A DNA stretch of 8,658 bases. Source: Thermoproteota archaeon (GTDB lineage Archaea; Korarchaeota; Korarchaeia; B14-G2). Below, piece by piece: positions 1 through 6,361 of this stretch. How positions within the stretch are numbered: the stretch's first letter is position 1; every line of letters starts with the position of its first letter. The stretch covers positions 1-8,658 of the forward strand of contig QMWA01000062.1 in assembly GCA_003661385.1 (NCBI GenBank), read 5' to 3'. Position numbers and translations under genes: made by a program. The notes below the pieces were generated by a model that was not told the origin of the DNA, did no database searches, and saw nothing but the letters and a program-made list of their open reading frames with translations.

Positions 1-1
1 G

Positions 2-1126
2 TACAGAATATCTGGGCTTCCAGTTGTGGAAAATGGGAAGCTCGTCGGGATCATAACTAGGAGAGACACAATTGGAGCAAGGCACACAGATCACGTCAGG
101 AGCGTGATGACACCGAGAGAGAAGCTAACAGTCATGTTTGAGGATGAAGTAGGAGAAGAGCTTGACGTGGATGCTGCACTAGAGAGAATGTACTCTAGCA
201 GGGTAGAGAAGCTGCCTGTAGTCGACAGGGAGTGGAGGCTCACTGGGCTCATAACCCTAAAGGACCTGCTGAGGATGAGAGAAGGCCAGGAGTCTAGCAG
301 AGACGATGAGGGAAGGCTTAGAGTAGGAGCAGCAATACCAGCACCACTCACACCACTCCAAGAGGAGAGAGTGCTCAAGCTGGATGAAGCTGGATGTGAC
401 CTGCTTGCGCTCGATGTAGCCCACGCCCAGAACAGAAACGTGATAAAGGCTATTGAAAAGGTGAGCAAGAAGGTTAGCAGCTGGATCCTCTTCGGTAATA
501 TAGCTACAGCAGAGGCAGCAGAGGAGGTACTAGGCTCAAGCGAGATAGAAAGCCTAGCAGGGTTTAGAGTCGGGCTTGGAGGAGGCTCCATATGCACGAC
601 AACCGTAGTCACAGGGGTAGGAGTACCAACGCTGACTGCAACAGCCCTGGTAGCAGATGTCGTGAGGGAGAAGCTTGGAGACAAGTACTCTGTTGTAAGC
701 GACGGAGGGATAAGAGGGCCAGGAGACGCCATAAAGGCCCTTGCAGCAGGAGCTTCAGCTGTGATGATGGGCTCTGTGTTCGCTGGCGCAGAGGAAGCTC
801 CAGGAGACAAGGTGTTCATAAGAGGAGTACCGTACAAAAAGTATAGGGGAATGGCCTCCCCCTCAGCCTTAAGAGGAAGGTACGCAGCAGACAGGTACAG
901 CTCCACAGTGAAGAGGGTCCCTGAGGGGATAGAAGGCTATGTCCCATACAGAGGGAGTGTATCATCCATAGTAAGGGAGTTTAAGCTTGCAATCCAAGCT
1001 GGAATGGGCTACATTGGGGCAGCTGACATAAGGCAGCTATGGGCTAAGAGCAGGTTCGTGCTCAGAAGCCAAGCTGGAATGCAGGAAGCCAAGCCGCATA
1101 CAGTGATCTCAGGTGATGACCTCTGA
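2..1126 (+). CDS. guaB: Inosine-5'-monophosphate dehydrogenase, 3' part (5' end outside window)
   Basis: Oxidises IMP to XMP with NAD+, the committed step to GMP, in the cytoplasm. The frame is open from base 2 and no start is visible. About 374 residues are present against roughly 480-490 for the family, so the N-terminal ~110 (start of the barrel and most of the first CBS motif) lie outside. Counting from base 2: end of CBS 1 at residues 1-25 (GLPVVENGKLVGIITRRD), CBS 2 at about 38-92 (EKLPVVD, GLIT), then the rest of the catalytic TIM barrel. The loop GGGSICTTT carries the catalytic Cys at residue 198. SDGGIRGPGD and MMGSVFAG bind the IMP phosphate. The mobile flap has the Arg-Tyr pair (DRY, residues 297-299), followed by PEGIEGYVPYRG. 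The segment DVAHAQN replaces the usual D(T/S)AHG, and Thr follows SICTT where Arg is usual. It overlaps guaA by 4 nt. GMP reductase is excluded by the CBS pair and flap. Confidence 0.96.
   Translation, partial: YRISGLPVVENGKLVGIITRRDTIGARHTDHVRSVMTPREKLTVMFEDEVGEELDVDAALERMYSSRVEKLPVVDREWRLTGLITLKDLLRMREGQESSRDDEGRLRVGAAIPAPLTPLQEERVLKLDEAGCDLLALDVAHAQNRNVIKAIEKVSKKVSSWILFGNIATAEAAEEVLGSSEIESLAGFRVGLGGGSICTTTVVTGVGVPTLTATALVADVVREKLGDKYSVVSDGGIRGPGDAIKALAAGASAVMMGSVFAGAEEAPGDKVFIRGVPYKKYRGMASPSALRGRYAADRYSSTVKRVPEGIEGYVPYRGSVSSIVREFKLAIQAGMGYIGAADIRQLWAKSRFVLRSQAGMQEAKPHTVISGDDL
1111..1126 (+). promoter_or_regulatory. Shine-Dalgarno site and CTGA stop-start overlap for guaA
   Basis: AGGTGAT at 1111-1117 matches the archaeal 16S 3' end and lies 5 nt before CTG at 1123. 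That CTG overlaps the guaB stop TGA (1124-1126) as CTGA, in the same geometry as the common ATGA coupling overlap. This is the best-placed ribosome site for guaA and is the main reason for choosing a CTG start. Confidence 0.7.
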
Positions 1127-2646
1127 AGGAGTATGTAGCAGTAGTAGACCTCGGAGGCCAGTACACCCACCTGATAGCAAGGAAGGTAAGAGAGCTAGGC
1201 GTGTACAGCGAGGTCATCCCAGCTAGCAGAGCACGCGATGCCATGGAAGACCCAGCAGCTAAAGGCATCATACTCTCAGGGAGCTACAGGAGCGTCAGAA
1301 GTGAAAGCAGAGACTGGAGCATACTAAAGGAGGCTAAGAAGCCTGTTCTCGGAATATGCTACGGCCACCAGCTCATAGCCCACGTGCTAGGCGGAGAAGT
1401 CCAGGAGGGAGTTGGAGAATATGGTAGAGTAGAGTGCAGGATAGCTAGGAGGACAAAGCTGCTGGCAGGCGTCAGAAGAAGAACTGTAGTCTGGATGAGC
1501 CACAGAGATCATGTCACCAGGACACCAGACGGCTTCACAGTAGACGCGTGCACAAGAAGCTGCAAGGTAGCTGCCATGAGCTGTGAGAAACTCCAAATAT
1601 ACGGGGTCCAGTTCCACCCCGAGGTGCACCATACAAGAGAAGGCAGGAAAATCCTGAAGAACTTCTTATTCAGAGTATGCAGGTGCAGTGGAGGCTGGAA
1701 GCCAGAAGACACCATAGACCATAGAGTAAGGCAGATAAAGCTCACAGTAGGAGGTGAGAGAGCGCTTTGCGCAGTGAGTGGTGGAGTAGACTCGACTACA
1801 GCAGCGCTGATAGCTAGAAGAGCGATAGGAGACAACCTAAGGTGCATCTTGATAGACCACGGGCTAATGAGAAAAGGAGAGCGTGAAAGCATACTGAAGT
1901 CCCTCAGCAGCCTCTTAGGTGGGATAAAGGTCGTAGAGGCACAGAGCAGGTTTCTGGGCAGACTGAAGGGAGTAGCAGATCCAGAGGAGAAGAGGAGGGT
2001 GATAGGAGAGGAGTATGCGAAAGTCCTGCAGGAAGCTGCTGACGAGGAGGGGTGCAGCTTCCTGATACAAGGCACGATATACCCTGACAGAGTGGAGAGT
2101 GGAAGAGGCCAGGCATCAGAGGCAAGCAGGATAAAAACCCACCATAACGTCGGTGGGCTGCCAAGCTGGCTGAAGCTGAAGGTAGTAGAGCCACTAGCAG
2201 ACCTTTACAAGGACGAGGTCCGGAAGATAGCTGCTAAGATAGGCGTGCCAAGCGAGATAATATGGAGACATCCATTCCCAGGTCCAGGGCTAGCTGTGAG
2301 GGTAATTGGCGAAGTGACACCAGAGAAACTACACGTATGCAGAGAGGCATCGCATATAGTTGAGGAGGAGCTAAAGAAGGCCAAGCTATACAGGAAAGTC
2401 TGGCAGGCATTCGCAGTAGTAGGCGATGACAAGGCAACAGGAGTAAAAGGAGACAAAAGAGCACTCGGCTACATAGTAACAGTCAGAGTAGTCACATCAG
2501 TAGATGGCATGACAGCAGACTGGGCTAAGCTGCCCCACAGTCTGCTAGATAGGATAAGCAGCAGAATAACAGGAGAAATTCAGCAGGTAACCTGGGTCAC
2601 CTATGCAATCACAACAAAGCCACCAGCTACAATAGAACCAGTTTAA
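1123..2646 (+). CDS. guaA: GMP synthetase (glutamine-hydrolysing), single chain, probable CTG start
   Basis: Converts XMP to GMP using ATP and ammonia released from glutamine. From CTG at 1123 the protein is 507 residues, full length for the fused enzyme. The N-terminal class I glutamine amidotransferase begins VVDLGGQYTHLIARKVRELG (about residues 7-26), with nucleophile Cys79 in GICYGHQ and His165/Glu167 in QFHPEV. The ATP-pyrophosphatase domain has the P-loop SGGVDS (219-224), LIDHGLMRKGE, QGTIYPD, KTHHNVGG and PFPGPGLAVRV. The C-terminal XMP/dimerisation part has SVDGMTADWAKLP and ends KPPATIEPV. The first ATG/GTG/TTG in frame is GTG at 1201, which would delete the invariant GGQYTHLI strand. 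Between the in-frame stop at 1117 and 1201 the only plausible starts are CTG codons, and 1123 has the Shine-Dalgarno site. Many Euryarchaeota split this enzyme into two genes, so the fused form fits a TACK archaeon. It is co-transcribed with guaB. Confidence 0.95.
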   Translation: MKEYVAVVDLGGQYTHLIARKVRELGVYSEVIPASRARDAMEDPAAKGIILSGSYRSVRSESRDWSILKEAKKPVLGICYGHQLIAHVLGGEVQEGVGEYGRVECRIARRTKLLAGVRRRTVVWMSHRDHVTRTPDGFTVDACTRSCKVAAMSCEKLQIYGVQFHPEVHHTREGRKILKNFLFRVCRCSGGWKPEDTIDHRVRQIKLTVGGERALCAVSGGVDSTTAALIARRAIGDNLRCILIDHGLMRKGERESILKSLSSLLGGIKVVEAQSRFLGRLKGVADPEEKRRVIGEEYAKVLQEAADEEGCSFLIQGTIYPDRVESGRGQASEASRIKTHHNVGGLPSWLKLKVVEPLADLYKDEVRKIAAKIGVPSEIIWRHPFPGPGLAVRVIGEVTPEKLHVCREASHIVEEELKKAKLYRKVWQAFAVVGDDKATGVKGDKRALGYIVTVRVVTSVDGMTADWAKLPHSLLDRISSRITGEIQQVTWVTYAITTKPPATIEPV

Positions 2647-2801
2647 AACCTCACAGCTTCAGAAAGCAGCAAGCGAGGATCCATCTCCATGTGAAACCAC
2701 CTGACATCGAGTCTACACCTGTTAGCTAAGAAAGGCCTCCTGCAACAGTGGTGTAGGGGTAAGCCTTCCACTACTATTACGCAGCTAGGAATCGGCCTCA
2801 T
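2643..2801 (-). CDS. Small Cys/His-rich protein of unknown function (52 aa)
   Basis: An open frame from ATG (2801-2799) to TAA (2645-2643), too short for usual ORF cut-offs. I do not recognise the family. Cys sits at residues 7, 19, 20 and 29, and His at 17, 18 and 37, so metal binding is possible. The C-terminal half (LDVRWFHMEMDPRLLL) reads like ordinary coding sequence. Support: 7 of 8 Arg codons are AGG/AGA as in the certain genes; its TAA overlaps the guaA TAA in the palindrome TTTAAA, the same arrangement as the other two convergent pairs here; and it fills the otherwise empty guaA-vapB gap. Weaknesses: a 50-codon open frame is not rare by chance, and no good ribosome site precedes ATG. 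GTG at 2771 (42 aa) is an alternative start, 30 nt below a TATA-like TTTTAGGTATATG. It is not a proven gene. Confidence 0.5.
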   Translation of the reverse strand: MRPIPSCVIVVEGLPLHHCCRRPFLANRCRLDVRWFHMEMDPRLLLSEAVRF

Positions 2802-2835
2802 ATACCTAAAATGCTCAGAGTAATGACATCTGCTC

Positions 2836-2848
2836 TACTGCAGTTAGC
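2836..2848 (+). repeat. 13-bp direct repeat, copy 1, upstream of vapB TATA box
   Basis: TACTGCAGTTAGC. Matches copy 2 at 12 of 13 positions. The 30-bp period is close to three helical turns, so both copies face the same side of the DNA. Confidence 0.75.
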
Positions 2849-2865
2849 AACACTTATATCTTAAG

Positions 2866-2878
2866 TACTACAGTTAGC
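2866..2878 (+). repeat. 13-bp direct repeat, copy 2, at the vapB transcription start
   Basis: TACTACAGTTAGC, between the TATA box and the vapB ATG. Occupancy here would cover the likely transcription start. Confidence 0.75.
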
Positions 2879-2883
2879 TAGAT

Positions 2884-3189
2884 ATGAGGAAAGTTGTTGT
2901 GCAGGTGAGGCTTCCTGCAAAGCTTGTGGAAATGTTAGATAAGCTAGCAGACGAAGGCTATTACAGCAACAGAACTGAGGCTATAGCGGATGCTGTAAGA
3001 AGACTGGTTGAAAAGTACTCTGGTGGTGGGAGAATAGCCAAGGTTGTGAGACTTTACCAGCTGGGTATTAAGGCTAAACCTGTAAGCATAGAGGTCAACC
3101 CACAGGAGGTAAGGAAAGCTCTAAGCGATAGATTTGGGACAGATAATGTAGATGAAATAATGGCGATAATAAGGAGGAGATCCAGATGA
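2884..3189 (+). CDS. vapB: Ribbon-helix-helix antitoxin, VapB type
   Basis: Antitoxin of a type II pair. It should neutralise the PIN toxin encoded next and bind its own promoter as a dimer. The 101 residues start with a CopG/RHH fold: strand VVVQVRLP (about 4-11), helix A PAKLVEMLDKLADE, the turn GYYSNRTEAI (25-34) with the typical N-R-x-E, and helix B to about residue 45. A Gly-rich hinge (GGG, 47-49) separates a C-terminal half that should wrap the toxin (VSIEVNPQEVRKAL and a basic end RRRSR). The length is usual for archaeal RHH antitoxins with a toxin-binding tail. The start is ATG at 2884, with a TATA box at leaderless distance. The stop overlaps the toxin start as ATGA. The exact antitoxin subfamily cannot be fixed by eye. 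Confidence 0.88.
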   Translation: MRKVVVQVRLPAKLVEMLDKLADEGYYSNRTEAIADAVRRLVEKYSGGGRIAKVVRLYQLGIKAKPVSIEVNPQEVRKALSDRFGTDNVDEIMAIIRRRSR

Positions 3190-3620
3190 TCTTTGTAGAT
3201 ACAGATGTGCTGGCAATCCATCACATTTTCACATGGGATAAGCGGAGAGAGGCCAATGAGAAGGCAGTAGCCTACCTGAAGGCTAGAGGAGCAGCTATCA
3301 CAATCCATAATCTACTAGAGTTGTGTGGGCTATATGGAGCAGCTAACATGGGGGATAAAGTGGAAGCGGTCATTGAAAGGTACTTAAGTGGTGTAGAGTT
3401 CGAGGTGAAGTTCCCTCCAGTCATAGAGGACTGGGGGAGGTATGTTGAGACCATGGCAGAGTATGTGAGGAGAGGACTTTCCTATAGTGACGCGCTTATA
3501 GCATTCTGTGTGGAGGCAGCTGGAGGAGAGCTGTTTATCACGTGGAATAAAAGGCATTTTGATGGCAGGCTTAGAGCTAGAGTGCTTACACCAGTAGAGT
3601 ACTTGGGGGAGCACCGTTAG
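3186..3620 (+). CDS. vapC: PIN-domain ribonuclease toxin, VapC type
   Basis: Mg2+-dependent endoribonuclease toxin. VapC family members cut RNAs such as tRNAs or rRNA, but the target here is unknown. The 144 residues form one PIN domain: FVDTDVL gives Asp5 and Asp7, LLELCGL gives Glu45, and SYSDALIAF gives Asp102. The last motif, usually TxDxxF, reads TWNKRHF with Asn121 where the fourth acid often lies. The sequence ends LTPVEYL, a common PIN end (the 'tP.efL' strand-helix). Three core acids are intact, so activity is expected. The 4-nt ATGA overlap with vapB implies coupled translation. Its TAG (3618-3620) directly abuts the mch stop on the other strand. Confidence 0.9.
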   Translation: MIFVDTDVLAIHHIFTWDKRREANEKAVAYLKARGAAITIHNLLELCGLYGAANMGDKVEAVIERYLSGVEFEVKFPPVIEDWGRYVETMAEYVRRGLSYSDALIAFCVEAAGGELFITWNKRHFDGRLRARVLTPVEYLGEHR

Positions 3621-4562
3621 CTATGCTGTAAATGACTTCATGAGAAGCTGTGGGTTTATCTCTCCAGCCGAATATGTTTTTCCTGTCATGATGTCGTTTA
3701 CGACTATCTTAGCTGGAGCGAATAGGCCTTTATCTATCTTGTAGAAGTCGAAGCCAGCTTCCTTGAATATCTCGTAGAAGGGCTTCCCATAGCTTGGAGA
3801 AGCTGAGGCTGGAGCCTTTGGAACAATATCCTCTAGCTTGTCTCCCCCCTTAACTACTAGGTACACTGCTCCCCCTAGCATCAGAGCGTCATTTGTCCTG
3901 CCCATCTGGACTGCGCTATCTGGGTGTAGTGGTGCTATTGGAGCGGAGCCGCAGCCGTATAGTATGGAGTTTGGGTTTAAGCCTAGGTCTACAAGCTTGT
4001 GGATTCCTGTCTCCACTATTCTCCCTGCTATCTGGGTTGAGCCTGCTAAGCTGCTTGTAGGAGCAACTACTATGTGGAGGTTTCTAGATGGCACTCCTAG
4101 ATCCCTGGCTATCTTCTCAACAACGCTCTCTGGTGGGAGCTTGTCTGCTTCAAGCTGCAGCACAGCTACCTCAGGAGGCTCAGAGTAGTTTAGCAGCTTG
4201 TAGATCCACTTTGGCTTCCTTACTATAGCTCTAGCTGGGCCTGAACCCATTGCAAAGTAGCCATTGTGGGATATCTTCCAGCCAGCGAACTGTGAAGCTA
4301 GCGTCGACACTGCTGGGTAGTCTGTGGTAACATAGACACAAGGCAGGTACAGCCCTCCTACATTCATTGGAGCTAAAGAAGCCCTTCCGAGGCCTCCTAG
4401 GCATATTTCAGTGATGATAAGGCCAGCTTCAGTGCTTCCCTCACACTCCACGCCAGCATCGACTACAGTAGCCTCAGCAATCCTTTGGACTGCAACCTTC
4501 AGCTCACTAGCTTCATCTATCAGCCTATCAAACAGCTTGAGAGCACGCTTGTTCATGTCCAT
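3621..4562 (-). CDS. mch: N5,N10-methenyltetrahydromethanopterin cyclohydrolase
   Basis: Interconverts methenyl-H4MPT+ and N5-formyl-H4MPT, the cyclohydrolase step of archaeal one-carbon metabolism (methanogenesis, the Wood-Ljungdahl methyl branch, or formyl/formaldehyde oxidation). The 313-residue length is standard. Family signatures along the whole length: TEAGLIITEICLGGLG (44-59), TTDYPAVSTLASQFAGW (79-95), YFAMGSGPARA (102-112), VAPTSSLAGSTQIAGRIVETG (166-186, with the conserved Arg181/Glu184), GSAPIAPLHPD (205-215), MGRTNDALMLGGAVYL (220-235), and YGKPFYEIF with FAPAKIVVNDIMTGKTYSAGEIN (258-303). ATG at 4562 follows GGTG (4571-4568) by 5 nt; ATG at 4556 is a possible second start. No other C1-pathway gene is in the window, so the direction of flow cannot be told. 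It shares its promoter region with gltX. Confidence 0.97.
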   Translation of the reverse strand: MDMNKRALKLFDRLIDEASELKVAVQRIAEATVVDAGVECEGSTEAGLIITEICLGGLGRASLAPMNVGGLYLPCVYVTTDYPAVSTLASQFAGWKISHNGYFAMGSGPARAIVRKPKWIYKLLNYSEPPEVAVLQLEADKLPPESVVEKIARDLGVPSRNLHIVVAPTSSLAGSTQIAGRIVETGIHKLVDLGLNPNSILYGCGSAPIAPLHPDSAVQMGRTNDALMLGGAVYLVVKGGDKLEDIVPKAPASASPSYGKPFYEIFKEAGFDFYKIDKGLFAPAKIVVNDIMTGKTYSAGEINPQLLMKSFTA

Positions 4563-4590
4563 TCAGGCACCAGGCTGCCAGGGGAATGGC

Positions 4591-4600
4591 TATAAATTTC
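4591..4600. promoter_or_regulatory. Shared bidirectional TATA element between mch and gltX
   Basis: TATAAATTTC reads as TATAAATT forward and GAAATTTATA in reverse, so each strand has a usable box. The centre (about 4595) is 33 nt from both the mch ATG and the gltX TTG. The whole intergenic space is 65 bp and no other A/T-rich element is present, so both genes must use this point. The predicted starts leave only short leaders. Competition between the two directions is inferred. Confidence 0.65.
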
Positions 4601-4617
4601 ACATACCTGTAGAAGGC

Positions 4618-4630
4618 AGGTGACCTCTTG
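4618..4630 (+). promoter_or_regulatory. Shine-Dalgarno site deciding the TTG start of gltX
   Basis: AGGTGA (4618-4623) lies 4 nt before TTG at 4628. An in-frame TAG at 4610 rules out any earlier start, and the next residues SLEEARKLA read like a normal N-terminus. Confidence 0.7.
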
Positions 4631-6361
4631 TCTCTCGAGGAGGCTAGAAAGCTTGCTTACATTGCAGCTGCAGGTAACGCGCTGAAATACGGAGAGGCTA
4701 GAGTTAACCCTGTCCTCGGCAAGATACTGGGAGCTATGCCTCAGCTGAGGAGCAGAGCTAAGGAGGTGAGGAGGCTTGTCGAGGAGGTCGTCGCTGAGGT
4801 GAATCAGCTGCCGAAAGAGGAGCTCATCAAGATAGCTGGCAGGGTGAAGGAGAAGAAGAGAGCTAAGGAGGAGAGGAGGTGGCCTGAGCTAGTGAACTAC
4901 AGCAAGTATGATAGGGTTGTGACCAGAGTAGCACCAGAGCCCAACGGGTACCCGACTCTAGGGCATGCCAAGGGGCTTCTGATACCGTTCATATACGCGA
5001 GGCTCTACAAGGGAGTCTTCCAGCTGAGGTTCGAGGACACCAACCCTAGAGTGGAGAGGCTTGAGTACTATGATGCTATTAGAAGCGAGTTTGCAGAGCT
5101 GCTAGAGGCCACTTCAGAGGAGCTTGGGATAGGCCCACCGAAGTGGGATGTCGAGATAATAGAGTCAAATGACCTCCCAGTGTTCTACAAGCTCTGCAGA
5201 AAGCTTCTAGAGGAGGGGAAAGCCTATGTCTGCACCTGCAGCCAGGAGAAGGTAAGGGCTAACAGGAAGCTGGGATTAGAGTGCGAGTGTAGAAGGCGGG
5301 GTGTGGAGGAGAACCTTGAGCTATGGGAGCTCATGCACACGACTCTCAGGGAGGGGGAGGCACATGTTCGCCTTAAGACCGATATGAAGCATAAGAACCC
5401 CACTATGAGAGATCCAGGCATATTCAGGATAATAGAAGCTGAGCACCCTATTCAGGGCACAAAATACAGGGTCTACCCTACATATGACTTTTCAATATCA
5501 GTAGAGGACTCGCTGACAGGGGTAACTCACGCATTCAGAAGTAAGGAGTTCGAGCCACACGTTGAGGTGCAGAAGACCATAATAAGGTACCTTGGGCTCA
5601 GAGAGTTTGAGATGATCCAGTTTGGGAGGATAACTGTGGAGGGAGTGCCCCTCTCGAAGAGGTATATTCGGCCTCTGATAAAGAGCGGGATCTTATGGGG
5701 GTGGGATGACCCTAGGATACCGACGCTAAGAGGTCTAAAGAGGCGAGGAGTCAGCTTCAGAGCGCTAGCTAGATTCATATTCGAGATGGGGCCGAGTAAG
5801 GTCGATGCTATAGTCAACATGGAGTCCATCTACGCCCTGAACAGGAAGATACTGGATCCCATAGCAGAGAGGTACATGTTCGTACCAGACCCAGTGAAGC
5901 TCGTAGTGGAGGGAAGTGAGCTGCCTGAAGATGCCGAGCTGCCAAAGCATCCGAGTAATCCCAGCTTGGGCACCAGAAGGGTCAAGCTATGGCCTAAGAG
6001 TGGGAGGCTGGAAGTCTATGTGCCAAGCAGCGACTTAAAGAGCTTGAGAGCAGGAGAAAGGATCAGGCTATGGTCGCTAGCGACCATCAAGCTAACCAGC
6101 GTGATGCCAGATATGGCCAAAGGAGAGCTAGCAGAGCACCAGCTGGGAGTACCAATAGTGCAGTGGACGCCAGTAGAGGGGTGTGTTCCCATGGAGGTCG
6201 TCTACCCAGATAGCATCTTCAGCTATAGGGTGCTATCTGGCTTTGGTGACCCTGGCATCAGAGAGCTCAAAGAGGGAAGCATAGTCCAGCTGCTGAGAGT
6301 AGGGTTCGCTAGAATAGACTCCCACGGCAGGGTGACAAGAGGCATACTAGCTCACAGGTAG
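4628..6361 (+). CDS. gltX: Glutamyl-tRNA synthetase, archaeal type
   Basis: Charges tRNA-Glu and, in archaea without GlnRS, mischarges tRNA-Gln for GatDE or GatCAB amidation. The 577 residues are the usual archaeal length. A helical N-terminal extension (1-90) precedes the class I Rossmann core. The HIGH-type motif is PTLGH (109-113) after APEPNGY, so Thr110 replaces the first His. ADEDTN-like loop RFEDTNPR (134-141). Two CxC pairs (Cys202/204 and Cys219/221) in the insertion may bind zinc. YPTYDFSISVEDSLTGVTH (283-301) is the amino-acid/ATP pocket region. The KMSKS-type loop is VPLSKR (340-345), followed by GWDDPRIPTLRGLKRRG. The C-terminal part (about 410-577) is the beta-barrel anticodon domain typical of the GlnRS-like archaeal branch. 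TTG start with Shine-Dalgarno. The TAG stop abuts the radical SAM gene stop on the other strand. Confidence 0.95.
   Translation: MSLEEARKLAYIAAAGNALKYGEARVNPVLGKILGAMPQLRSRAKEVRRLVEEVVAEVNQLPKEELIKIAGRVKEKKRAKEERRWPELVNYSKYDRVVTRVAPEPNGYPTLGHAKGLLIPFIYARLYKGVFQLRFEDTNPRVERLEYYDAIRSEFAELLEATSEELGIGPPKWDVEIIESNDLPVFYKLCRKLLEEGKAYVCTCSQEKVRANRKLGLECECRRRGVEENLELWELMHTTLREGEAHVRLKTDMKHKNPTMRDPGIFRIIEAEHPIQGTKYRVYPTYDFSISVEDSLTGVTHAFRSKEFEPHVEVQKTIIRYLGLREFEMIQFGRITVEGVPLSKRYIRPLIKSGILWGWDDPRIPTLRGLKRRGVSFRALARFIFEMGPSKVDAIVNMESIYALNRKILDPIAERYMFVPDPVKLVVEGSELPEDAELPKHPSNPSLGTRRVKLWPKSGRLEVYVPSSDLKSLRAGERIRLWSLATIKLTSVMPDMAKGELAEHQLGVPIVQWTPVEGCVPMEVVYPDSIFSYRVLSGFGDPGIRELKEGSIVQLLRVGFARIDSHGRVTRGILAHR

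Larger units (their letters stand above)
2836..2878 (+). promoter_or_regulatory. vapBC promoter with nested repeats, probable VapB operator
   Basis: TTATATC at 2854-2860 is a TATA box centred about 27 nt before the vapB ATG, so transcription should start at or next to the ATG (leaderless). It is flanked by two copies of TACTRCAGTTAGC (2836-2848 and 2866-2878), 12 of 13 bases alike and exactly 30 bp apart. Between them is a perfect inverted repeat ACTTA-5 nt-TAAGT (2852-2856/2862-2866) over the TATA box. VapBC complexes usually repress their own promoter through the RHH domain. The repeat placement is seen; the operator role is inferred. Confidence 0.6.

Noticed and set aside
91-906. 271-codon open frame antisense to guaB
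   Set aside because: It lies wholly within the certain IMP dehydrogenase gene; its Ser/Leu/Pro/Thr-rich translation is the complement of purine-rich codons. Similar antisense frames over guaA (1509-2075, 1904-2194, 2205-2456) are rejected for the same reason.
2741-2812. Possible tRNA: GTGGTGTAGGGGTAAGC resembles a D-arm and TTCCAC an anticodon loop for Gly
   Set aside because: No matching acceptor stem, no paired D-stem, and no T-arm (GGTTCRA) follows. The stretch pairs with itself as a plain hairpin.
2836-2878. Direct repeats as the start of a CRISPR array
   Set aside because: Only two 13-bp copies, no spacer series, and they frame a promoter.
3054-3614. Minus-strand frames across vapBC
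   Set aside because: Shadows of the toxin-antitoxin genes, with no recognisable domains or starts.
3668-3686. GTTTTT tract just inside mch as a terminator for vapC
   Set aside because: A single T5 run within mch codons is too weak to call, though convergent genes without a gap must terminate somewhere like this.
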